Made by a program: the position numbers and the translations under genes
Notes under the pieces: generated by a model
Database searches by the model: none
Told to the model about the DNA's origin: nothing
What the model saw: only the letters and a program-made list of their open reading frames with translations
Part shown: positions 7,022-13,747 of the stretch, in pieces
How positions within the stretch are numbered: position 1 is the first letter of the stretch
Layout: the number at the start of each line of letters is the position of its first letter
Assembly (NCBI GenBank): GCA_964445645.1
Contig: CAYULH010000134.1
Span: forward strand, 1-13,747
Direction: 5' to 3'
From: Aureispira sp964445645
GTDB lineage: Bacteria > Bacteroidota > Bacteroidia > Chitinophagales > Saprospiraceae
DNA: 13,747 nt

Positions 7022-7705
7022 TTATAAAACCACTGCATTTACAGCTTCCCCTTTGGCAAAAGCTCGGGCAATGTGGTCGGCTGTTCGGATGGGTTCTGCC
7101 AATCTATAATTGGGCGAGAGTGCTAAGGCAATATCTGTAGCTTGTTGGATAGATACCCTATAACCCGGACTAATGTAAATGGGCTTAATAGAATCTTGAG
7201 TTCTAAGTGCATGACCCACTATTTTATTGTTGTGCCAAATAGGCAATTGTGCGCCACGATTCTCTTCCAAATCACCAGCATAGTGCAATAGTGGCCGCTT
7301 GGCAATCCCAATACTAGGCAAGTTAGTTTTTAGCCCCACCCAACAAGCAATTCCCAAACCTCTTGGATGTGCAATTCCGTGTCCATCAATAACCAGTAAA
7401 CTAGGCAATAGATTTTTGCGCTGCAAAATGCGTCTGAGAATACGCAAAATAGCAGGTCCCTCCCTAAAGCAAAAAAATCCTGATTGGTAAGGCATGCCCG
7501 CCTCTGTACGCAATACATAATTCTGTACAGGCTGCCCCTCTATGGTATAAACAGCCACAGCACAATAAGCCTTTTCGCCTACATATTGTACATCAATTCC
7601 AAATAGATAATCACTGGGCGCAAAAGGGTGGTTGCGAGTGGGGATATACACTTGTTTGGCCATCCAAGCCTGTTCTTCCCGTAATTCATCAAAGTTCAAA
7701 TCCAT
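7022..7705 (-). CDS. nfi: Endonuclease V (deoxyinosine 3' endonuclease)
   Basis: Endonuclease V nicks DNA one phosphodiester bond 3' of deoxyinosine, starting repair of deaminated adenine; some homologues cut inosine in RNA. At 227 residues this is a normal family length. The catalytic metal-binding set is present: D38 in GIDVQY, E82 in FCFREGP, D107 in VIDGHGIAHPRGLGIACWVG, plus H113 and K136 in SIGIAKR. YISPGYRVSIQQATDIAL is the conserved C-terminal block. The wedge motif, usually PYxPG, reads PYQSG (72-76), so the proline is replaced by serine. It is the last gene of a minus-strand cluster, starting 23 nt after the lolD stop, and converges on the coiled-coil gene. No other DNA repair gene is nearby, so the linkage to lolD probably has no functional meaning beyond shared transcription. 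Confidence 0.93.
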   Translation of the reverse strand: MDLNFDELREEQAWMAKQVYIPTRNHPFAPSDYLFGIDVQYVGEKAYCAVAVYTIEGQPVQNYVLRTEAGMPYQSGFFCFREGPAILRILRRILQRKNLLPSLLVIDGHGIAHPRGLGIACWVGLKTNLPSIGIAKRPLLHYAGDLEENRGAQLPIWHNNKIVGHALRTQDSIKPIYISPGYRVSIQQATDIALALSPNYRLAEPIRTADHIARAFAKGEAVNAVVL

Positions 7706-7728
7706 AAATATAGGCGAGTAGGGCAGGG

Positions 7729-8382
7729 TTAATTGATAATGGCACCATCTTTCATAACTAGGGTGCGATCACTCATTGCTGCCAACTCATTGTTATGGGT
7801 GACAATAATAAAGGTTTGTTGGTGTTGTTGGCGCAAATCAAAGAACAACTCATGCAATTGCTGAGAGGTTTCTGTATCTAAATTGCCCGAAGGCTCATCG
7901 GCCAAGATGACCGAAGGGGCATTCATCATGGCTCTGGCAACAGCCACACGTTGTTGTTCCCCACCCGACAATTGGCTCGGCTTGTGTGCAAATCGTTTTT
8001 CCAAGCCCAAATCGGCCAATAATTGCTTGGCTCTGGCAGTGGCCTGCTTTTCGGATATTTGTTGGATGTAAGCAGGAATACAAACATTTTCGAGGGCGGT
8101 AAACTCGGGCAATAAGTGATGAAACTGAAATACAAAGCCAATTTCTTTGTTTCTAAAGGCGGCCAATTCTTTGTCTTTTAGCTGTTGAATATCAGTGCCA
8201 TTGATAATCAGGCTGCCCGAATCTGGAGTATCTAAAGTGCCCAAAATGTGCAGGAGTGTACTTTTGCCCGCCCCCGATTTACCAACAATAGAAACAATCT
8301 CTCCTCGCTCAATAGACAAGTCTACTCCTTTGAGAACTTTGAGGTTTTGATAGGCTTTTTGGATATTTTTTGCAAGAATCAT
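7729..8382 (-). CDS. lolD: LolD-type lipoprotein-releasing ABC transporter ATP-binding protein
   Basis: This is the ATPase of the LolCDE type that extracts lipoproteins from the inner membrane for transfer to the outer membrane. At 217 residues it is a minimal nucleotide-binding domain. It has Walker A GKSGAGKST (34-42), the Q-loop block FQFHHLLPEFTALENV (85-100, diagnostic of LolD over MacB/FtsE), signature LSGGEQQRVAVARAM (138-152), Walker B VILADEPSGNLD (158-169) and switch histidine H196. The ATG at 8382 was preferred over one 36 nt upstream. It begins directly at the ABC fold (MILAKNIQKAYQ), and the longer form would add 12 odd residues and overlap the upstream gene. The gene follows the small membrane protein after 17 nt. 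No permease (LolC/LolE) gene is in the window, so the partner must be encoded elsewhere, as is common in Bacteroidota. MacB-like or FtsE-like identity is less likely. Confidence 0.9.
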   Translation of the reverse strand: MILAKNIQKAYQNLKVLKGVDLSIERGEIVSIVGKSGAGKSTLLHILGTLDTPDSGSLIINGTDIQQLKDKELAAFRNKEIGFVFQFHHLLPEFTALENVCIPAYIQQISEKQATARAKQLLADLGLEKRFAHKPSQLSGGEQQRVAVARAMMNAPSVILADEPSGNLDTETSQQLHELFFDLRQQHQQTFIIVTHNNELAAMSDRTLVMKDGAIIN

Positions 8383-8399
8383 AAAAGATGAATACAGGC

Positions 8400-8846
8400 T
8401 TATAAACTGTCTATGCAAGAACGCAAAGAATAGATTAAGAAAATTATTAAAAATACAGCAGCAATGGTTTTGATAATAATAACAGAGGCAATAACACCCA
8501 AAATGGCCAAAATAACTTGAAAAAAAGTTTTCTTCGTTGAATTATTGTTCGAATCTTTACTGGGCTGTTGTTCTCTATAAAGAATTTCTTGCTCTGCTGC
8601 CACTACCATTTCTTCGCCCCAAATATGAGGGTTTTTAATTACTTCTAACAAAACAGACATGGTAGCATCTGGAAGTTGAGCAATAGATAAATTATTCTGA
8701 GGGGTGTTTCTGCGCTCCCTTAGCAGTGCAACAGCCGCCGCTACTTCTTCATCAGAAGGAGTACTGAATCGGCCTGCAACAATGTCCTTGAGTTCATCAT
8801 TGCTATAATCCCAAAATTTTTCCTTGTAGTGATTTAAATTTCTCAT
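8400..8846 (-). CDS. Small membrane protein with a duplicated helical motif, function unknown
   Basis: The family is not recognised. From the ATG at 8846 the product has 148 residues. The frame is open to 9089, but the upstream part would overlap the divergent CoA-transferase gene and reads like non-coding sequence, so the later start is chosen. Two similar helical segments are visible: residues 18-45 (ELKDIVAGRFSTPSDEEVAA then AVALLRER) and 65-91 (VLLEVIKNPHIWGEEMVVAA then EQEILYR). Both fit a pattern of acidic start, L..I, then E.V.AA....L..R. Similar units (YSDEEL-type) precede membrane segments in many Bacteroidota proteins. A short N/S/K linker follows, then two closely spaced hydrophobic helices (about 107-141). 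The soluble N-terminal part would be cytoplasmic if K105/K106 obey the positive-inside rule. It is the first gene of the cluster with lolD and nfi. Confidence 0.65.
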   Translation of the reverse strand: MRNLNHYKEKFWDYSNDELKDIVAGRFSTPSDEEVAAAVALLRERRNTPQNNLSIAQLPDATMSVLLEVIKNPHIWGEEMVVAAEQEILYREQQPSKDSNNNSTKKTFFQVILAILGVIASVIIIKTIAAVFLIIFLIYSLRSCIDSL

Positions 8847-8985
8847 AGTGGTCAGGTTTGCATAGGTATCAAATTTAACAAAAATATGCCGACTTCCCAC
8901 TACTTTGTAAATTTTACCTAGATTTCTACGTAAACCATAACTATAAGGTATTTTTGGGGTTATTAATGGTAAAAAGCTAAAGAAC
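8847..8985. promoter_or_regulatory. Divergent promoter region between the small membrane protein and CoA-transferase genes
   Basis: Both neighbouring clusters start outward from these 139 nt, so each must have its promoter here. Boxes matching the Bacteroidota -7 consensus TAnnTTTG occur in both directions. On the plus strand TATTTTTG (8949-8956) lies 29 nt before the ATG at 8986. On the minus strand TAAATTTG (complement of 8870-8877) and TATTTTTG (complement of 8879-8886) lie 23 and 32 nt before the start at 8846. None has a convincing TTG at the -33 position, and TAnnTTTG is frequent in AT-rich DNA, so the individual boxes are tentative. Confidence 0.35.
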
Positions 8986-10056
8986 ATGAACAAAGTTTTT
9001 GAGGATTTAAAAGTGATAGAGTTGGCGGCTGTATTGGCTGGGCCGGCTGTTGGGTTGTTTTTTGCCGAATTGGGGGCTACCGTTATCAAAATAGAAAATA
9101 AAAAAACAGGTGGGGATGTTACCCGAAGCTGGCGATTGCCTAGTGAGGATGCCGATGCTCCTGTTTCGGCCTATTATTGTGCCATCAATTGGAACAAGCA
9201 GGTATTGTTCTTAGATTTGAGCCAAGAGGCCGATAGGCAACAAGTGTATGAATTGGTGAAGGTGGCGGATGTAGTATTGGCCAATTTTAAGGCAGGAGGA
9301 GCGGTGGCCTTGCAGATGGATTACAAGACCCTAAAACAGTACAATGAGCAGCTCATTTATGGCAGCATCAATGGTTTTGGGGCAGCGAGCGAACGAGTGG
9401 CTTTTGATGTAGTATTGCAGGCAGAATCGGGTTTCATGTACATGAATGGCCCGCCTGATGGGGCACCCACCAAAATGCCTGTTGCCCTAATTGATATTTT
9501 GGCCGCTCACCAACTCAAACAAGGTATTTTGGTGGCCTTATTGGAACGCTACAAAACAGGCAAGGGGCAGCATGTAGCCGTGTCACTGCTAGAGGCGGCT
9601 GTGGCGGCGTTGGCCAACCAAGCCACCAATTGGTTAATGGCTGGACATATTCCACAGAGAATGGGTTCCTTGCACCCCAATATTGCTCCTTACGGAGAAT
9701 TATTTACCAGCAAGGATGGGAAGCAATTGGTGCTGGCTGTTGGCTCCAATCGTCAATTTCGGCAGTTGTGCAGTTGTTTGGACTGTCCCGAATTGGCAGA
9801 AAATCCATTGTACCAGAGCAATGTATTGCGGGTCGAGAATCGGGCAATATTGGCACAAGCCTTAGAGCTGGCTTTTGCCCAACAAGAAGCTGCCCCCTTG
9901 TTGGAGCGTTGCCATGCCCAGCAGGTGCCTATTGGTCTGGTTAGGGATATGAAAGCCGTGTGGGAACAGCCTGCATTGCAAGGAATGATTCTAGAAGAGG
10001 AAATAGAAGGCCAAGCTACCAAACGGGTTCGGACGGCCGTGTTTAAATCAATTTAA
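8986..10056 (+). CDS. CaiB/BaiF family class III CoA-transferase
   Basis: Class III CoA-transferases move coenzyme A between carboxylic acids through an aspartyl-CoA thioester; relatives include formyl-CoA transferase, CaiB, BaiF and alpha-methylacyl-CoA racemase. The 356-residue product has the N-terminal family block LKVIELAAVLAGPAVGLFFA then ELGATVIKIE. It also has NWNKQVLFLDLSQEADRQQV and the catalytic Asp D141 in ERVAFDVVLQAESGFMYMNG. Further blocks are KGQHVAVSLLEAAVAALANQ and GSLHPNIAPYGELF. The length is near the short end of the family (about 360-430). No acyl-CoA dehydrogenase, CoA ligase or decarboxylase is adjacent, so the acyl substrate cannot be inferred. The next gene (SCO1-like) starts 20 nt downstream, pointing to cotranscription with respiratory genes. 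The start fits the family N-terminus. Confidence 0.92.
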   Translation: MNKVFEDLKVIELAAVLAGPAVGLFFAELGATVIKIENKKTGGDVTRSWRLPSEDADAPVSAYYCAINWNKQVLFLDLSQEADRQQVYELVKVADVVLANFKAGGAVALQMDYKTLKQYNEQLIYGSINGFGAASERVAFDVVLQAESGFMYMNGPPDGAPTKMPVALIDILAAHQLKQGILVALLERYKTGKGQHVAVSLLEAAVAALANQATNWLMAGHIPQRMGSLHPNIAPYGELFTSKDGKQLVLAVGSNRQFRQLCSCLDCPELAENPLYQSNVLRVENRAILAQALELAFAQQEAAPLLERCHAQQVPIGLVRDMKAVWEQPALQGMILEEEIEGQATKRVRTAVFKSI

Positions 10057-10076
10057 GTACTTGAAAAAAAGATAAT

Positions 10077-10742
10077 ATGCAACGTAATTTATTTATCAGT
10101 ATAATAATAGGCTTAGTTATTTTACTAGGAGCTTTTTGGGGGTTTGAATGGTGGAGAACCAGTTCTGCCACACCTTCAGGCTTACCCATTATTGGATTTA
10201 AAACCTTGGTAGAAAAAGAAGTAAATGGCCAAAAGGTGGTAGACTCTATAGACCATGTAGTGCCGCCTTTTACACTTATTGACCAAGAGGGAAATACGAT
10301 TACAGAGAAGACCGTAGAGGGAAAGGTATACTTGGCAGATTTCTTTTTTACTTCTTGTCCTACTATTTGCCCCAAGGTGAAGAAGAACATGAAAAAGATT
10401 TACAAAGTGTACAAAGATCGTCCAGATTTTCAGATTCTTTCCCATTCTATTGATACCAAATATGATACCGTAGGGCGTTTGGCTTGGTATGCCGATAAGT
10501 TCAACATTGAAGCGAGCACTTGGCATTTACTAACAGGCGAAAAGCAGGCAATTTACAATTTGTCCTACGAGTATTACATCACTGCTTTGGAAGCTCCTGA
10601 TGCCCCCGGTGGATTTGACCACAGTGGAGCCGTGGCATTGGTTGATCGTCAGCGTAGAATTAGGGGCTTGTATGATGGTACTGATCCTGATAAAATGAAA
10701 CAATTGGAGGCAGATATTGCTTTGTTAATGGAAAAAGAATAA
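10077..10742 (+). CDS. SCO1/SenC family copper-delivery protein
   Basis: SCO proteins have a thioredoxin fold and deliver copper to, or reduce the cysteines of, the CuA site of cytochrome c oxidase. The 221-residue product has an N-terminal membrane anchor (about 5-22) after MQRN, with the rest predicted periplasmic. The copper-binding set is complete: C94 and C98 in FFFTSCPTICPKV, and H182 in GGFDHSGAVALVD. The block VVPPFTLIDQEGNTIT near 61-76 is the usual entry into the fold. LSHSIDTKYDTVGRLAWYAD is another family segment, and the protein is of normal length. The stop lies 7 nt before the cytochrome c start, so the two are almost certainly cotranslated from one mRNA. No oxidase subunit gene is present in the window. 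Confidence 0.94.
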   Translation: MQRNLFISIIIGLVILLGAFWGFEWWRTSSATPSGLPIIGFKTLVEKEVNGQKVVDSIDHVVPPFTLIDQEGNTITEKTVEGKVYLADFFFTSCPTICPKVKKNMKKIYKVYKDRPDFQILSHSIDTKYDTVGRLAWYADKFNIEASTWHLLTGEKQAIYNLSYEYYITALEAPDAPGGFDHSGAVALVDRQRRIRGLYDGTDPDKMKQLEADIALLMEKE

Positions 10743-10749
10743 AGAGTTT

Positions 10750-11172
10750 ATGATAACAGTTTTGCAAGGAATAAAAGGGGTGTTGGTGCTTAGTTTTGTG
10801 CTGGCTGTAGTGGCCGCTTGTGGCAATGGAGAGCAGCCCTACAAGGAAGGGGCGGTGCTGTACAAAAAGCATTGCGAAAACTGCCACATGGAAGATGGAA
10901 GTGGCTTGGAGGCCTTGTACCCTCCCTTGGCTGGGTCGGATATGCTCCAAAGTATGGATATTGCAGCAGCTTGTGTTATTAGAAATGGCTTGCAGGGGCC
11001 AATGACGGTCAATGGGGTGCAGTATGATATGGAAATGCCGCCTATGCCTCAACTTTCGGGGGTAGAAATTGCCAATTTGCTCAATTATATTCACAATGCT
11101 TGGGGCAATGAGCGTGATTATATCCCCTTAGATAAGGTGCAAGCTACCTTGGATCGTTGCAAGACCAATTAG
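10750..11172 (+). CDS. Monohaem cytochrome c lipoprotein
   Basis: This is a 140-residue class I c-type cytochrome. It starts with a lipoprotein signal peptide: hydrophobic residues 8-23, then AVVAAC with the lipid-bearing cysteine at C24. It should therefore be anchored to a membrane on the periplasmic side. The haem attachment motif CENCH is at 42-46. A GSGLEALYPPLAGSD block follows, and the usual methionine ligand region is MEMPPMPQLSGVEIANLLNY, M96 being the likely axial ligand. YIHNAWGN closes the domain. The role is electron transfer, probably to or from a terminal oxidase, given the SCO gene 7 nt upstream; the direct partner is not shown. Two further cysteines (C75, C137) lie outside CxxCH and could form a disulfide. 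Confidence 0.93.
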   Translation: MITVLQGIKGVLVLSFVLAVVAACGNGEQPYKEGAVLYKKHCENCHMEDGSGLEALYPPLAGSDMLQSMDIAAACVIRNGLQGPMTVNGVQYDMEMPPMPQLSGVEIANLLNYIHNAWGNERDYIPLDKVQATLDRCKTN

Positions 11173-11275
11173 AACAATTGCTTTTTGGGGCAGATAGGAA
11201 CGTTTTTGTGTTGTAGAAGGTTTTTAATAAAATGTTAAGAACTACAGAACTCCAATAAATGATAATGACTTGCTT

Positions 11276-12379
11276 ATGATAGATATACAAGAGGTGCGAA
11301 AAGAGGTGTATACCAATTTGGTAGCACTAGAACAAGAACGTTTGCAACAGCAGAAAGATTTTGGACAATTGCGACAGCATTATGCACGTATACTAAGTCT
11401 CGTTCTGCTCTTGTTGTTTGGAACCCTAATGTTGGGTATCAACAGTGGAATCGTGGAAATAGGGATGCTGGGTCCGTTTATGTTAATGGCTATCCTTGTT
11501 ACTGTGATAATGGTGGGGTATTATTATAGAAAAACGGGAAAGATTAAGGAAGCATTCAAGAATCGGGTTAAAGAAACGGTCTATAGGCAGGTGATTGCAC
11601 GGTGGTATCCCCAATTGACGTATTATCCCCAACAATTTATGGCCGAATCTACTTATAAAGCGGCTAATTTTTTTGGTACGTATGATATTTATAAGGGAGA
11701 TGATTACTTAGTAGGCCAATTGTCTAATGGACAAGAAATTTCATTTTCTGAACTAGATGTTAAATCAGACGGTGGGGATAATGGAGAGTTTACCGTTTTT
11801 AAAGGGTTATTTTTTGCAGTAGAATTGACCAACAATATCGCCACTACTATTAGGATTTTGCCCGACTCAGCCGAAAAAGGGATGGGAAAATTAGGGGTGT
11901 TTTTGCAAGAAAAATTAGGCAAATTAAGACACAAGGGAAGCCAATTAGTTTATTTTGAAGAATTCCCGATTTTTGAAAAAGCATTTGTTGTTTATAGCCA
12001 AGATGAAACAATAGCTCGCCAATTTGTGACGCATTCTTTGGTGAAAGTATTGATGAAATTGTTATCTTTAACAGAAAGCATTGCTTTGAGCTTTTCCGAA
12101 AAACAATTGTATGTAGCTGTAAGTAGCAAGCAAGCGTTTTTGGAGGTGGATCTCAAGCACCCATTAAATAGTGATAAACTATGGAACCAGCTTGTCGAGG
12201 ATTTAAATTATTCGTTGCAATTAGTACAGGGATTGGAGCAATTATCGAATTCTACCACCAATAACAAGGGAACAGCAGCTCAAAAAGTAGCTATTCCTAC
12301 ATCCATTCAAAAAAAACCGTCCAAGGGAAGTGTCTCTTATAATAAGTCCAAATCTAAAGACAATCCATTTTTGTTGTAA
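11276..12379 (+). CDS. DUF3137 family membrane protein, first of a tandem pair
   Basis: Function is unknown. The 367-residue product begins with a charged amphipathic helix (about 5-35, VALEQERLQQQK). Two transmembrane helices follow at about 38-54 and 64-84. The soluble domain contains IYKGDDYLVGQLSNGQEISF then SELDV (from 138) and FTVFKGLFFAVEL (about 172-184), as in DUF3137 proteins. The tail is S/K/N-rich and ends SKSKDNPFLL. The second protein has the same layout, with YKGDD at the same residues (139-143), so the two arose by duplication. The ATG at 11276 was preferred to the TTG six bases earlier, which would only add two residues. The second gene follows after 37 nt. The 103 nt before this gene show no clear promoter or terminator. 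A helical hairpin with a large cytoplasmic domain is likely. Confidence 0.83.
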   Translation: MIDIQEVRKEVYTNLVALEQERLQQQKDFGQLRQHYARILSLVLLLLFGTLMLGINSGIVEIGMLGPFMLMAILVTVIMVGYYYRKTGKIKEAFKNRVKETVYRQVIARWYPQLTYYPQQFMAESTYKAANFFGTYDIYKGDDYLVGQLSNGQEISFSELDVKSDGGDNGEFTVFKGLFFAVELTNNIATTIRILPDSAEKGMGKLGVFLQEKLGKLRHKGSQLVYFEEFPIFEKAFVVYSQDETIARQFVTHSLVKVLMKLLSLTESIALSFSEKQLYVAVSSKQAFLEVDLKHPLNSDKLWNQLVEDLNYSLQLVQGLEQLSNSTTNNKGTAAQKVAIPTSIQKKPSKGSVSYNKSKSKDNPFLL

Positions 12380-12416
12380 TAACCATCTACCAATAACTCG
12401 CTAATCACTTTGTATT

Positions 12417-13658
12417 ATGTCCAAAGCAGTAAACCTAGAAAAAACATTAAAATCGCATTTATCTGCCTTAGAAAAGGAACGACTCGAAATTGCTAGTCAA
12501 ATTAGTAAGAAAATAAGAACCATAACACTGGTATGTTTGGGTTTATTTGGCATAGCCCTATTGTATGGTTTGTCTCAATTGGGCAATGGATTGCCTGCCA
12601 GTATGGTGTTTGTACCTTTGTTTATTGCCGCTATAGTTGTATCCATTATTGGGGGAGTGGCTTATTTGGTATCAACCAGCAAACCCAAAAAGATATATAA
12701 AAACACTATCAAAGACAAAATCTACAGCAAAGCACTAGAAGCATACAATAGTACCGTTACTTATCATCCCAATCAGTTCATTGCGGTGGCTCTTTTTGAT
12801 AGAGCCAAGTTATTTGGTCGGCATACCAATTACAAGGGAGATGATTTGTGTAGAGGTAATTTAGCAGATGGACGCTCGTTTCAGTTTTCAGAATTAGAAG
12901 TCTATTACAAACAAAAAAGCTACCAGGGTAATAGAAGGAATAGAAATAGCAACAACAGCACCACTACTGTATTTAAGGGTTTATTTTATGAGGTACAATT
13001 GCCTAAGAATATAAATGCTCGTGTTAAAATTGTACCCGATATAGGGGAAGGCGTTTTTGGGGATGTAGGGAAATTTATGCAAGGTGTGGTCAATAAGGCC
13101 ATGAGTGCCATGTCTGTACAAGATCCAATTGTACGTTTTGATAACCATCCTGATTTTGAGCGTGCTTTTAAAGTTATGAGCAATGAAGAACTAGTGGCGC
13201 GTCGTTTGCTCACTCCTGAATTGATACAACAACTCTTGCAATTCAAAGAATACGCCAAGGGCAATCTCTATTTGTCCTTTGTAGATAATGCTTGTTATCT
13301 TGGAGTAAAGGGGGGCAAATTTTTGGATGTTGACTACAAACGCTCTTTGCTCAGTACCGTATTTATTGACCAATTAGAAGAAAATTTGGATTGGGCATTT
13401 GGCTTATTGAAGCACTTGGAGCAAATCACCACTATGGATCAAAATACAGCGCCTAGCAACCCTTTTGATGGGGATAATTCTCAAAAAAATAGCTCAACTC
13501 CCCCCAATAGATTTGGCCAAAATAGACGAACTCCTCCTCCCAAAAAACCTAGTTCTAAAAATAAACCAACTCCTCCTCCCAGAAAACCTAGTTCTAAAAA
13601 TAAACCAACTCCTCCTCCCAGAAAATCTGATTCTAAAGACAATCCATTTTTATTATAA
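12417..13658 (+). CDS. DUF3137 family membrane protein with proline-rich repeat tail, second of a tandem pair
   Basis: Function is unknown. The 413-residue product is a paralogue of the preceding gene. It has an N-terminal charged helix (SALEKERLEIASQISKK) and transmembrane helices at about 35-53 and 62-85. The soluble domain contains YKGDDLCRGNLADGRSFQFS then ELEV, and TTVFKGLFYEVQLPKNI. It carries an inserted basic N/R-rich loop (about 165-182) that the first protein lacks. From about residue 344 the chain is low in complexity: APSNPFDGDNSQKNSSTPP, then three 13-residue units beginning TPPP, ending SKDNPFLL exactly as in the paralogue. The tail is probably disordered and cytoplasmic. Proline-rich stretches of this sort commonly mediate protein contacts, but no partner is visible. 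No gene follows in the window. Confidence 0.83.
   Translation: MSKAVNLEKTLKSHLSALEKERLEIASQISKKIRTITLVCLGLFGIALLYGLSQLGNGLPASMVFVPLFIAAIVVSIIGGVAYLVSTSKPKKIYKNTIKDKIYSKALEAYNSTVTYHPNQFIAVALFDRAKLFGRHTNYKGDDLCRGNLADGRSFQFSELEVYYKQKSYQGNRRNRNSNNSTTTVFKGLFYEVQLPKNINARVKIVPDIGEGVFGDVGKFMQGVVNKAMSAMSVQDPIVRFDNHPDFERAFKVMSNEELVARRLLTPELIQQLLQFKEYAKGNLYLSFVDNACYLGVKGGKFLDVDYKRSLLSTVFIDQLEENLDWAFGLLKHLEQITTMDQNTAPSNPFDGDNSQKNSSTPPNRFGQNRRTPPPKKPSSKNKPTPPPRKPSSKNKPTPPPRKSDSKDNPFLL
13530..13646 (+). repeat. 39-bp in-frame tandem repeat, three units
   Basis: The units at 13530-13568, 13569-13607 and 13608-13646 encode TPPPKKPSSKNKP, TPPPRKPSSKNKP and TPPPRKSDSKDNP. Units 1 and 2 differ by about one base. 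Unit 3 is diverged and supplies the SKDNP of the conserved C-terminal motif. Near-identity of units 1 and 2 points to a recent duplication, and the copy number may vary between strains. Confidence 0.9.
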
Positions 13659-13747
13659 CTGTTATCCGTTTAATAATTGGCTACAATAAGCACTTTAAGT
13701 AGTCTTAAAAAAGTAAACGGGCTAAAAAACGATTCTTTTTACTTCGT
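13659..13747. other. Downstream tail without a gene
   Basis: There are 89 nt after the last stop. AAGTAAA near 13710 and TTTACTT near 13738 could pair around a loop of roughly 20 nt. The window ends there, so a terminator can be neither confirmed nor excluded. Confidence 0.3.

Noticed and set aside
8383..8418. Upstream ATG for lolD adding 12 residues
   Set aside because: The extension has no family similarity and would overlap the preceding gene; the internal ATG matches the ABC domain start.
8847..9089. N-terminal extension of the small membrane protein up to 9089
   Set aside because: It would overlap the CoA-transferase by about 100 nt and cover the divergent promoter region. The later ATG at 8846 starts where protein-like sequence begins.
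9630..9944. Plus-strand open frame inside the CoA-transferase gene
   Set aside because: It is an alternate frame of a strongly supported gene, with no recognisable motif.
13530..13646. CRISPR-like array
   Set aside because: The 39-bp units are directly adjacent, in frame and without spacers, so they are a protein-coding tandem repeat.
13465..13689. Plus-strand frame with an LLLPENLVLKINQ repeat overlapping the end of the second DUF3137 gene
   Set aside because: The repeat is only the 39-bp coding repeat read in another frame; it starts inside the gene and has no independent support.

Overview
The window looks like chromosomal DNA from a marine-type Bacteroidota, most likely in the Saprospiria (Aureispira/Saprospira-like). 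This is an inference. It rests on AT-rich coding sequence, weak or absent Shine-Dalgarno sequences, TAnnTTTG-like promoter boxes, a LolD with the FQFHHLLPEFTALENV block, a Bacteroidota-type penicillin acylase, a triple-OmpA protein paired with a coiled-coil protein, and tandem DUF3137 proteins. It is not a mobile or defence island: no transposase, integrase, phage gene, CRISPR array, tRNA or rRNA is visible.

Layout. The left edge holds the last 20 codons of an unidentified gene (1-63), then about 430 nt without a gene. Next is a penicillin acylase family gene (496-3171) broken by an assembly scar. A 53-bp stretch occurs on both sides of a 114-bp unrelated fragment plus ten Ns. Removing 177 nt rejoins the frame exactly and gives an 832-residue enzyme with its N-terminal-nucleophile serine in place. 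A 347-nt intergenic region rich in inverted repeats precedes an apparent two-gene operon: a triple-OmpA-domain protein (3519-5042) and a membrane-anchored long coiled-coil protein with a C-terminal helix-hairpin-helix-like module (5091-7007).

Convergent to these, on the minus strand, is a tight cluster read right to left: a small membrane protein with an internal duplication (8846-8400), the LolD-type ABC ATPase (8382-7729) and endonuclease V (7705-7022). A 139-nt divergent promoter region separates it from a plus-strand operon of a CaiB/BaiF class III CoA-transferase, a SCO1/SenC copper-delivery protein and a monohaem cytochrome c lipoprotein (8986-11172). The right end carries two tandem DUF3137 membrane proteins (11276-12379, 12417-13658). 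They share an identical C-terminal SKDNPFLL; the second has a proline-rich 13-residue repeat running into that motif.

How they may work together. SCO1 and the cytochrome c plausibly serve respiratory-chain assembly and electron transfer. The positive-inside rule places the OmpA repeats of 3519-5042 in the periplasm and the coiled coil of 5091-7007 in the cytoplasm. The pair could therefore link peptidoglycan, through the inner membrane, to a cytoplasmic rod ending in a possible nucleic-acid-binding module. That is the most attractive candidate for an undescribed system here, and it is a hypothesis. The paired DUF3137 proteins with their shared tail are the second candidate.
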